Source: Aureibaculum luteum
Lineage (GTDB): Bacteria > Bacteroidota > Bacteroidia > Flavobacteriales > Flavobacteriaceae
Direction of reading: 5' to 3'
Length of the DNA stretch: 64,000 bases
NCBI RefSeq assembly: GCF_003449015.1
Contig: NZ_QRGD01000001.1
Coordinates: forward strand, 310,001-374,000
Below are positions 46,224-53,774 of this stretch, one piece after another. The position numbers and the translations under genes are program-made. Below the pieces are notes generated by a model. The model ran no database searches. It worked only from the letters and a program-made list of their open reading frames with translations, and was not told where the DNA came from. Within the stretch, counting starts at the first letter, position 1. Each line of letters begins with the position of its first letter.

Positions 46224-47438
46224 ATGTCATCAAATGCTAAAATAGTTTTAAGAAAGAAACCCAATGTAAAAGGGTTATATCCAATTGCTGTAAGGATTAC
46301 TAAAAATCGTCGTACCACTTATCAATATATCGGTCATTATATTGAGCTAGAAGATTGGGATGAAAAGAACCTTCGAGTTAAGAAATCCAGTCCAAATTCT
46401 AATAGCTTAAATAATCTTATTTCTTCAAGATTATATGAGGCTAACAAAATGCTTATATCTCTTCAATCTGAAAATAAAGATACCTCTGTAAATCAAATTA
46501 AAAAGAAAATATATCATTCAGGGGACAACACTACTTTTTTTGAAATCGCACAAGAACATCTTAATGATTTGGAAAGGTCAAATAAATTGAATCGGCTTTC
46601 TTCAGACAAAGCTTGGATTGGTTCCATTCTAAAATACCATAAATCAAAGCAACTTCCTTTCCAAGAAATAACTGAAAGGTTCTTAAAAAAATTAATCATA
46701 TATCTCAAAGCAGAGCATTCTCTTTCACAGACATCGATAATGAATATTCTTGTATTAATTAGATTAATATATAATAGAGCAATCAAACAAAAAATAGCAA
46801 ACAAAGAACTATACCCTTTCGGGTCCGATAAAATAAGAATCAAGTTTCCGGAGACTACAAAAATTGGTTTGAATATTTCGGAAATACAAAGAATTGAATC
46901 TTTAGAAGAATTAACTTTTCGTGAAGTACATGCTAGAAATATTTGGCTGTTTAGTTTTAATCTTGCTGGTATGCGAATATCGGATGTTCTTAAAACAAAG
47001 TGGAATGATATTTATGACAATCGATTTCATTATAGAATGAACAAAAACTCAAAGCTTCTATCTCTAAAAATACCTGATAAAATAGTATCTATTTTAGAGT
47101 ATTACATTAAGGATAGACGAAGTGAGGATGATTTTATATTTCCAGAATTGAAGAAAGCAAACCTAAACAATCCTAAAGATGTCTTTAAAAAACTCAAAAC
47201 TGCCAATAAAAAATTCAATGACCGATTGAAGTCAATCGGCAAAAAAGCTGAGATAAATAAAAAACTGACAATGCATATTGCCAGGCATAGTTTTGGAAAT
47301 ATTGCTGGTGATACCATACATCCATTAATGTTACAAAAACTGTATAGACATAGCGACTTGAAAACAACATTAAATTATCAAGCAAACTTCATTCATAAAG
47401 AGGCTGATGAAGCATTAGAGAGTGTAATAAATTTCTAA
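46224..47438 (+). CDS. Site-specific tyrosine recombinase (integrase)
   Basis: A 404-residue integrase. The N-terminal arm-binding region (about 1-95) is of the Bacteroidota type (VLRKKPNVKGLYPIAVRI). A SAM-like core-binding domain spans about 105-195. The catalytic domain has Arg251 (LAGMRISDVL), His351 and Arg354 (HIARHSF), His376 and the nucleophile Tyr385 (TTLNYQANF). All residues needed for recombination are present. It starts 233 bases from the tRNA-Leu fragment and is directed away from it. It is the likely integrase of the element that used this tRNA. Confidence 0.93.
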   Translation: MSSNAKIVLRKKPNVKGLYPIAVRITKNRRTTYQYIGHYIELEDWDEKNLRVKKSSPNSNSLNNLISSRLYEANKMLISLQSENKDTSVNQIKKKIYHSGDNTTFFEIAQEHLNDLERSNKLNRLSSDKAWIGSILKYHKSKQLPFQEITERFLKKLIIYLKAEHSLSQTSIMNILVLIRLIYNRAIKQKIANKELYPFGSDKIRIKFPETTKIGLNISEIQRIESLEELTFREVHARNIWLFSFNLAGMRISDVLKTKWNDIYDNRFHYRMNKNSKLLSLKIPDKIVSILEYYIKDRRSEDDFIFPELKKANLNNPKDVFKKLKTANKKFNDRLKSIGKKAEINKKLTMHIARHSFGNIAGDTIHPLMLQKLYRHSDLKTTLNYQANFIHKEADEALESVINF

Positions 47439-47590
47439 TAGATAATTTCTGGTTATATAGAAATATTATAAAAATTTACTAATGGCTCTAGTTATGGTAA
47501 CATAATTCCCAATTATTCCTAATTAAAATTCAATTAATATCTCAACATAGTTGCATTTTACCAATGAATTACTAAAACCTAACTTTTCAT

Positions 47591-47743
47591 ATGGCTCGGC
47601 ATACATTTATCACGACGGTCACATTGAGCAACGGTGTACCTATCGAGACCGTTTCAAAATTACTAAATCACTCCAGAATGGCTCCTAAACAAATTTACAC
47701 TAGGGTCGTTGAGCGAAAAGCAGGTGTTGATATGCAAAAATAA
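47591..47743 (+). pseudogene. C-terminal fragment of a second tyrosine recombinase
   Basis: This 50-codon frame encodes MARHTFITTVTLSNGVPIE, then TVSKLLNHSRM and QIYTRVVERK. That is the box-II end of a Bacteroidota tyrosine recombinase, with the RH pair, a second His and the nucleophile Tyr36. The N-terminal 300 or so residues are missing, and the sequence before it is non-coding. It differs from the intact integrase and has visibly higher G+C. It is a relic of an older element. Confidence 0.8.
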
Positions 47744-47869
47744 CAAGAACAATTCAAAGAAAAATCATCAGGGAATAATTTTATCAAAAACAAAAGTAAA
47801 TAGTTTTCAAAAAATAAATTATCTAAAAAAGTAGTTGCCGTCTTTTTGCTTAAAGTTGTCTTTAACTTG

Positions 47870-48174
47870 TCCCAATTTTGGTCAACTGCTTTTTTTGTTT
47901 TGAAAACTTTCAGTCCATAAAATTTGCATCGATTTGATATCTTCCATTTTTTGAAAAGTATTAAAAAAAACTTGAAAAAATTGGCTTGCTTTTTTCTTTT
48001 TTCAAGTTTAGCCCTGTTTGTATTGTTTATTACTGTTTTATAATGTTTGTATTCAGATACCACCGCTGGTTCATAGCTAGTCCCAATTTTGGTCAAGTAT
48101 CGGAACAGAGGTTGTCCCGATTTTGGTACACAGAAGATTAGAGCTAATTCACAGCATATCCTTATTTTGGACAT
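47870..48174. repeat. Four interspersed copies of a 16-nt repeat
   Basis: Copies: TCCCAATTTTGGTCAA at 47870-47885 and at 48081-48096 (identical), TCCCGATTTTGGTACA at 48115-48130, and TCCTTATTTTGGACAT at 48159-48174. All share TCC..ATTTTGG.. . They lie downstream of the mobilization gene in otherwise non-coding DNA. Iterons, an oriT part or recombinase sites are all possible. Confidence 0.55.
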
Positions 48175-48220
48175 GTTGATTAGTAATAATTTTTGCACTA
48201 TTTTAATCAAGATTGATAGG

Positions 48221-48772
48221 TTAAATATTATTCTCATTTTTGAATTTTTCAAAATCTTTTTTTGTGGTATTTAGTTTAAAATAGTCTTTTCCCAACGTTC
48301 GTTTTTCAAGACTAATTTTATTCATAAATTTTCTAACTTCAAATTTAAACCCATTGAGTTCTTTTTTCATCTTGTAATAATGATCTCGATAATAAGTTAA
48401 TTCTTCATCTTCTGTAATTAAAATAGGGTCCATAAATTTCTTCTCGACCAACATGGGCACTTCTTCCTTTGCCTTCTCCTCAAAAAGAGAAAACAACATC
48501 GCATTAGTAGGTTTCGTTTGATTTTTTTCAATATCTTTGATAATGGAAATGACCCCATTGATTCTTTTTTTGATAAGGTTTTCCAACGTTTGCATTTTTG
48601 GCCCTAACGATTCGTTCGGTGAAATCCCATGATTCGCAAAAAATTCTATCATCAATAACAAAGTCATGGACTGTGATTCTGACATCGCTTTAGAAAAACG
48701 TCTAAACTTTTTAGCCACAGAGCCTTTTATGCTCAAGCTCTCAAACCGTTCTTTTTCATATCCTTTATCCAT
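48221..48772 (-). CDS. BfmA/BtgA-like mobilization protein
   Basis: A 183-residue soluble basic protein. The N-terminal third resembles a small DNA-binding accessory of Bacteroidota mobilizable elements (FESLSIKGSVAKKFRRFSKA and TLLLMIEFFANHGISP). The C-terminal two thirds are coiled-coil like and rich in Lys and Glu (MKKELNGFKFEVRKFMNKIS). In intact elements such a protein is followed by a relaxase. Here the downstream frame gives no relaxase, only repeats and relic sequence. This is a family resemblance from memory, not a search. Confidence 0.65.
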   Translation of the reverse strand: MDKGYEKERFESLSIKGSVAKKFRRFSKAMSESQSMTLLLMIEFFANHGISPNESLGPKMQTLENLIKKRINGVISIIKDIEKNQTKPTNAMLFSLFEEKAKEEVPMLVEKKFMDPILITEDEELTYYRDHYYKMKKELNGFKFEVRKFMNKISLEKRTLGKDYFKLNTTKKDFEKFKNENNI

Positions 48773-48828
48773 TTTTCCGTGAAAAAATTACCTGTTTTAC
48801 AGGGCTGTCGAGATTTTTCCGTGAAAAA
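48771..48828. promoter_or_regulatory. Two 16-nt repeats at the mobilization gene start, operator-like
   Basis: ATTTTTCCGTGAAAAA occurs at 48771-48786, overlapping the start codon, and again at 48813-48828. The motif is partly palindromic (TTTTTC and GAAAAA ends). Binding here would block expression of the mobilization gene. Confidence 0.45.
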
Positions 48829-50156
48829 CAAAACAAAACCCCATTTTAAATTCTTAAATTACATATTCAACATATTGACAATCAATTTGTTAAAATAAAT
48901 AATTATCATGTAACATCGCGAAGCGTGTTACCCTCTTGCTCTTCCATTTCGTCCCGATTTCTCGGGACAAAATTATCAGACAACCGATTATCATCGATTG
49001 CATTTTTCAAAGTTCAGATACCGAAGTTCTATATTTTGTCAACATCATATCTACCCACTGATGAGTTTTCAAATGAAATAACTTTAAGATCAAAAAAAAA
49101 AACTCTATTACCCATTAAAGATATTTCATTTATCCAAAACATGGAAATACAGATTATTGTCAAATGGATCGCTTTACCATCAAAAAATAAAATTTAAAGA
49201 AAATCATTCTTCAAAGACGTCAAGTTTTCATAATTTGTTTGTTAAAGTTTTATAACATGAAATGAAAAAAGTGGAAGGATTTATAATTACTCCTATGAAT
49301 TTTAACTAAAACCAATTTTAAGGGGTGCTTGTTTGATTTCTTTCATACACAACACAATAGATGAAGTGGAGCTTGTCAAGACTTTTAGAAAAGAAATTAG
49401 GAGTGTATGCAACGTAGTAAAACCTTTAGGTTTTCAAGGCAGTAGAAACCTTATTTTTTTCTAAAACTTTGTACAGTCTTTACAAGTTCCATAATGGCAT
49501 TAGCAATTCTTTTAAGACCATTTGTGACGAGAGCGTTACAGGCAGTTTAGTGAACAGAACAAATGGTTTTAATTTAGAATTGGTTATGCCATACCTGTTT
49601 TTCGCTGTCCCGAAAAACAACATAGGTTTCCTCTATTATAAACCCCTTAAAATGTTTTGCTTTCTGATAAAAAACGGACTTCCTTCCAAAGAGTATAATT
49701 TTTGATAATTCAATCCAAAAAGACTCTAACTAAAAATTTTATTGAAAATTATACTCTTTGGAAGGGTGTCTAAGACTTTTTTAGTGAAGCTCTTTCCTTG
49801 AAATGGAGTGCAACGGAAAGAAAGGAATGTGCTGAAAGGTTTCTTAAGGAATTTCATAATTGTAACTATATATCCTAAAAAAAAGCATGTATTGATGGAG
49901 TGAATTGCAACTAAATAAAAAAGCTAATTTGGCTTTTGAAGAATAGCTAATTATCGGCGTCAGTATTTTCAAAATAATACAGAAAAAAGTAAAATTCAAT
50001 CCACAAAATATTAAGAAATTTTGAGAAACAGGAAAAACCCCCTATATAAAAAGGGGGAAAATCCTATTGATTTACAATTTGATTTAATTTATATTGCAAT
50101 GTATTATATTATTTTGTTGCTAAATCATACTTATATATAAATAAAATCCGTCTATT
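48773..50156. other. Degenerate mobile-element DNA without convincing genes
   Basis: Two hairpins stand out: GTAACA, CGC loop GAA, GCG, TGTTAC at 48910-48931, and GTCCCGA, TTTC, TCGGGAC at 48951-48968. Further right is the perfect inverted repeat listed separately. Open frames at 48925-49197 and 49469-49705 have no recognisable content and are not accepted as genes. The stretch most likely holds the former transfer or regulatory part of the element. Confidence 0.5.
49683..49765. repeat. Perfect 21-bp inverted repeat with 41-nt loop
   Basis: The left arm (49683-49703) starts CCTTCCAAAGAGTATAAT and ends TTT. The right arm (49745-49765) is its exact reverse complement, AAAATTATACTC to TTTGGAAGG. 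The loop is 41 nt and AT-rich. The arms are far longer than an ordinary terminator and end in non-coding DNA. They could be ends of a collapsed small insertion sequence or MITE, or a large hairpin RNA. Confidence 0.6.
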
Positions 50157-51260
50157 ATGCCATGGTACAATGACCTTCGCCCAATCTCAGATGACAAAAA
50201 AATTGATTACGCTTTAATATTCCCATCACTTAACAATTCAGATAGAAAAAGAATAATTAAGGATATTCTTGATTTAAGAATTGACCTTGATGAAAAAATC
50301 CCAGGTAAAAATATTGATACAAGTCTATTGTTGGCTTCATGGAATATTAAAGAGTTCGGCCATTTAAAAGAACGCATTCCCGAATCCTATTTTTATATCG
50401 CAGAAGTAATCAATAGATTTGATTTGGTAGCTATTCAGGAAATCAAATCAGGTTTAGATGATTTGTTTATCATCATGAGATTATTAGGAAGTAATTGGAG
50501 CTACACCATAACGGATATAACAGAAGGAACCGATGGGAATAAAGAACGCTTCGCATACATATTTGATAAGCGAAAAGTAAAACCTTCTGGATTATCAGGT
50601 GAAATAGTACTTTGGGATAAATTGACCAAAGACTCAGCAATAAAACAACTTAAAAGATCACCAGCAATAACAGGATTTATAGCAGGTTGGAAATCATTTT
50701 CTTTATTAAACATTCATTTGCAACCAGGCAAAGGAGATGCAAGTAAGGAATTCAGAAAAGAAGAAGTTCGACTCTTGATGGAAGCCATAAAAGAGAAACT
50801 AAAAAGACAGCACTTTTGGAATGAAAATTTAATTATGCTGGGCGATACAAACCTTTATAAGAACGATGACGATATTGTAGATATCATTAACAAAACGGAT
50901 TTTAGAGAGGCTGAAAATTTAATTGGTAAGGTTACTAATGTGAGCGAAACAGAGGTATATGATAGAATATTTCTAAATGTTGATAAAACCTTTTTTCATT
51001 TAGTTAAAGATAAAGAGGGTAAAGAAAAAGGAAACGTGTACAAGCCTTTTGAAGTAATTTATACAGAAAATAAGAGAAAGGCATATCATAATTTTATGTT
51101 AGCACATAAAGATGATTCATCTACTTTAGTTTCTGATGAAACATTTGAAAAATACTACCATCAATACTGGAAACGAAATCAAATTTCTGACCACAATCCA
51201 ATATGGATAGAAATAAAAATTGATTCTACTGATGAATTTTTAAGAAGCAAGTTGAATTAA
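50157..51260 (+). CDS. Endonuclease/exonuclease/phosphatase family protein
   Basis: A 367-residue EEP-fold phosphoesterase (DNase I-like). Catalytic blocks are present: ASWNIKEFGH (Asn63), VAIQEIKSG (Glu95), LGDTNLY (Asp/Asn pair), and near the C-terminus QISDHNPIWIEI with the Asp-His. No signal peptide, so it is cytoplasmic. Substrates in this fold range from DNA to RNA to phospho-lipids. It lies inside the putative island, followed by an unknown gene after 184 bases. It could be cargo such as a defence nuclease, but nothing shows that directly. Confidence 0.88.
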   Translation: MPWYNDLRPISDDKKIDYALIFPSLNNSDRKRIIKDILDLRIDLDEKIPGKNIDTSLLLASWNIKEFGHLKERIPESYFYIAEVINRFDLVAIQEIKSGLDDLFIIMRLLGSNWSYTITDITEGTDGNKERFAYIFDKRKVKPSGLSGEIVLWDKLTKDSAIKQLKRSPAITGFIAGWKSFSLLNIHLQPGKGDASKEFRKEEVRLLMEAIKEKLKRQHFWNENLIMLGDTNLYKNDDDIVDIINKTDFREAENLIGKVTNVSETEVYDRIFLNVDKTFFHLVKDKEGKEKGNVYKPFEVIYTENKRKAYHNFMLAHKDDSSTLVSDETFEKYYHQYWKRNQISDHNPIWIEIKIDSTDEFLRSKLN

Positions 51261-51350
51261 GAAATTGTAATACAATTTGATAATCCAATCAATAAAAATA
51301 ATAATTTGTAGACATATCGGGTAGAGCCAAAATACAGATATAAATATGTT

Positions 51351-51455
51351 ATGGTGAATAAGAAAAATAAATACAAAAACAAACTGTTAAAGGTGTTTAG
51401 GGCAGTTTCTCAAATGGAAGCAGAATTATTAAAACTCACGACCAATGCAGGATAA
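51351..51455 (+). CDS. Possible 34-residue basic peptide overlapping the next gene
   Basis: An ATG at 51351 gives a Lys-rich 34-residue peptide (MVNKKNKYKNKLLKVF, then AVSQMEAELLKL). It stops at 51455, overlapping the start of the next ORF (ATG at 51445) by 11 bases. Such an overlap usually reflects translational coupling. No homology is known. It may be real or chance. Confidence 0.35.
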   Translation: MVNKKNKYKNKLLKVFRAVSQMEAELLKLTTNAG

Positions 51456-51987
51456 TTATATTTATGTTGAAAACGTAAAAGAAAGTGATCTTTTAAAAGC
51501 ACTTCAAGACTTAGCAAACCTTTATTCTGACACAGGTTTTACAGACGAAATCAATCTTTATCGTAAAAAAGACAACTCTGATTTATATTCAATCGTTTTT
51601 ACAAATTTGCCTGATTTTGATAGATTTTCATATTTTGTAAATTACCTATACCTCCCCATTGAATTGGATAATTTTGAACCTAAAATTAGAGGGTTTTATC
51701 AAGTCAAAAACATAACAGATGATCTAGTATTCAAAACAGGAAATTGGATCCAATTGTTTATGACAAAGAATGAAACTGGCGTAGATGAAGTTAGTGTTGC
51801 TAATGAAAATAATGAGAATTATAATATTGATTTTGGAGGTCGTGTAAAAAAATTAAATAAAAAGCTAGAAACTTATCATTTTATTGAGTTTGATTTAAAC
51901 GATTATTATTTTGTGAAAGTTATAAAACCAAATGAAAAGATGAAATCAACAAATTTAGAATTAAAACCTTGGTGGAAATTTTGGTAA
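51445..51987 (+). CDS. Hypothetical protein, 180 residues
   Basis: A soluble acidic protein that I do not recognise. The N-terminal part (LLKALQDLANLYSDTGFTDE) looks helical, and the middle alternates (YSIVFTNLPDFDRFSYFVNYL). The end is short and basic (NLELKPWWKFW). No signal peptide or membrane helix. It follows the EEP nuclease after 184 bases on the same strand and overlaps a possible 34-residue ORF. It may belong to the island's cargo. Confidence 0.6.
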   Translation: MQDNYIYVENVKESDLLKALQDLANLYSDTGFTDEINLYRKKDNSDLYSIVFTNLPDFDRFSYFVNYLYLPIELDNFEPKIRGFYQVKNITDDLVFKTGNWIQLFMTKNETGVDEVSVANENNENYNIDFGGRVKKLNKKLETYHFIEFDLNDYYFVKVIKPNEKMKSTNLELKPWWKFW

Positions 51988-52009
51988 GATTACACCTTTT
52001 CCTTTTTAT

Positions 52010-52038
52010 AAAAAAAAAGCGGAGACATGCTCCGCTTT
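52010..52038 (-). terminator. Terminator of the SusCD-phosphatase operon
   Basis: AAAGCGGAG at 52016-52024 and CTCCGCTTT at 52030-52038 form a 9-bp stem. On the minus strand a T run follows (52018 to 52010), so it terminates transcription that comes from the alkaline phosphatase gene. Confidence 0.85.
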
Positions 52039-52117
52039 CCTACTAACTCAAAACTACAGTCAAATGTAAAACTGTAAACTTTTAACTTATGGCGATGTAA
52101 AATAAAAATTATTCTTT

Positions 52118-53533
52118 TTAAAAATTATTCTCAACTTCTGCCGCTTCTAGCATAAAATAATGTAATTCTGTGTTTTTAATAAATGGTTTTAGCATTTGGC
52201 TTCCTGGTCCAAACATTGCTAATTCTACATAATCAGCTGAATGTTTCATACTAATCCAACCTACCGAATTATGTTGTTGTTGAATTTCCGCTAATACTTT
52301 AAAAGGTAGATGTCTGGGATTGTACAATCCATCTTCAGTTTTTAAATCGGTATAATAACTTAATAACTTTTTCGCCTCATCATCAGATAGTATAACATCA
52401 TTGGCATATTTTACACGTTCTTTTATTCGAGACATAGAAGTTTCTTTTCCTAAACCTTTTAAAATCCAATCATTGGTATGTTTATAATGTTGAATTGAAT
52501 CAAAATTATCATTAGCTTCATTACCGTAAATTAAACCTGGATTTGCATTACCATGATCTGTGGTTATAATCACTAAAGTTTCTTCATCTTTAGTTGCGAA
52601 ATCAATAGCTACCTTTATGGCCTCATCATGAGCAACCTGATCTCCAATAAGACCCGAAATATCATTTCCGTGTGCTGCCCAATCTACTTTTCCTGCTTCT
52701 ACTTGAAGTACAAACCCTTCAGAATGATCTTTCATCAAACTTATTGCTTTCTGAGTCATTTCAGCTAAACTTGGAACATTTTGCAGTAGTTCTTTACTGT
52801 TCTCTCTATCTATTGAATAAGGTAAGCCATCATCCGCAAAGACACCTAGAATAGGTCTATTATCTTCCGCCCCCATCATCTGCTTCCTAGTTTTAACTAC
52901 TTGATATCCGGAAGATATAAAACTAGCATACATATCTTTTTTATCTTTCCTTTTTTCTGAAGAAAAATAATTATCACCACCCCCCATCATTACATCAAAT
53001 TTCTGCTCTAAGTATTTTTCTGCTATCTTATCTTGAGCGTGTCGCGACTTTTCATTTACGCAAAATCCTGCTGGAGTAGCATGAGTAATCGATACAGTTG
53101 TTACGCACCCAGCTTTTTTACCTACACTCTTAAATTTTTGCCATAATGGCATATGAGCTTCTCCTTTGGTGCCCATATTTATAGAACCGCTATATACACG
53201 TTCACCTCCACCCCATGAAGAACTTGCAGCGGCAGAATCTGTTACGATAGAACTTGCTGAAGCCATATCCATTAACCCTCTACTTACCAGATTATCCTTG
53301 TACAGTTGTAACCAATTAGTCCCCATCCCCGTCTTTCTCGAGAGGTATAAGTCCGCCATATTTAAGGTACCTATACTCATCCCATCACTAATTATTATAA
53401 TTATATTTTTAGCTTTTTTCCCTCTAAATGTTAAATCATTATTGGTACCACTGGCAAGAACATTGATAGGATTTAATAAAGTTGCTCCTAACGTAAGAAG
53501 CGATCCGTTTTTGAAAAATTTTCTTCTGTTCAT
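52118..53533 (-). CDS. Alkaline phosphatase (PhoA superfamily)
   Basis: A 471-residue phosphomonoesterase. The N-terminus NRRKFFKNGSLLTLGATLL has twin Arg-like residues followed by a hydrophobic stretch, suggesting Tat or Sec export. Metal and nucleophile sites: IIISDGMSIGT (Asp50), IVTDSAAASSSW with the phosphorylated Ser100, EAGKVDWAAHGND, and IITTDHGNA near residue 330. It would release inorganic phosphate from organic esters in the periplasm. It follows the susD-like gene on the same strand (241-base gap with a hairpin), so it may be read with the SusC/D pair. Confidence 0.93.
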   Translation of the reverse strand: MNRRKFFKNGSLLTLGATLLNPINVLASGTNNDLTFRGKKAKNIIIIISDGMSIGTLNMADLYLSRKTGMGTNWLQLYKDNLVSRGLMDMASASSIVTDSAAASSSWGGGERVYSGSINMGTKGEAHMPLWQKFKSVGKKAGCVTTVSITHATPAGFCVNEKSRHAQDKIAEKYLEQKFDVMMGGGDNYFSSEKRKDKKDMYASFISSGYQVVKTRKQMMGAEDNRPILGVFADDGLPYSIDRENSKELLQNVPSLAEMTQKAISLMKDHSEGFVLQVEAGKVDWAAHGNDISGLIGDQVAHDEAIKVAIDFATKDEETLVIITTDHGNANPGLIYGNEANDNFDSIQHYKHTNDWILKGLGKETSMSRIKERVKYANDVILSDDEAKKLLSYYTDLKTEDGLYNPRHLPFKVLAEIQQQHNSVGWISMKHSADYVELAMFGPGSQMLKPFIKNTELHYFMLEAAEVENNF

Positions 53534-53667
53534 TATTCTATTATTTTTAATAAAAGTTATTCATAGAATCCGTCTAATCTTTTAGTTTTTGAAGTAGTAA
53601 GGCAAAGCATGAGCCTTTAATAATTAGAAAACGGAGTAATGTAATATGTATATAAAAACAGGTTAAG

Positions 53668-53704
53668 TAATAGATAGAATAGTATGACACTATCCTATCT
53701 ATTA
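53668..53704. terminator. Hairpin between the SusD-like and phosphatase genes
   Basis: TAATAGATAG and CTATCTATTA (10 bp) enclose AATAGT and ACTATC, giving a long stem. It may partly terminate the SusC/D transcript before the phosphatase gene or protect its 3' end. Confidence 0.5.
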
Positions 53705-53774
53705 AAATAATTTTAACCTTACTTATAATGCTTATTGTAAATACTATCTATAACTTCAAAATACATTTAACAAA

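Noticed and set aside
47695-48252. Open frame of 185 codons on the minus strand
   Set aside because: It overlaps the integrase relic and the 16-nt repeats, has a low-complexity composition (Phe, Leu, Lys, Asn rich) with no family resemblance, and the repeats account for the sequence.
48925-49197. Open frame of 90 codons on the plus strand
   Set aside because: It covers the GTCCCGA hairpin, has no recognisable domain and looks like chance in AT-rich DNA.
49469-49705. Open frame of 78 codons on the plus strand
   Set aside because: It runs into the left arm of the inverted repeat and shows no domain; the repeat is the better explanation.
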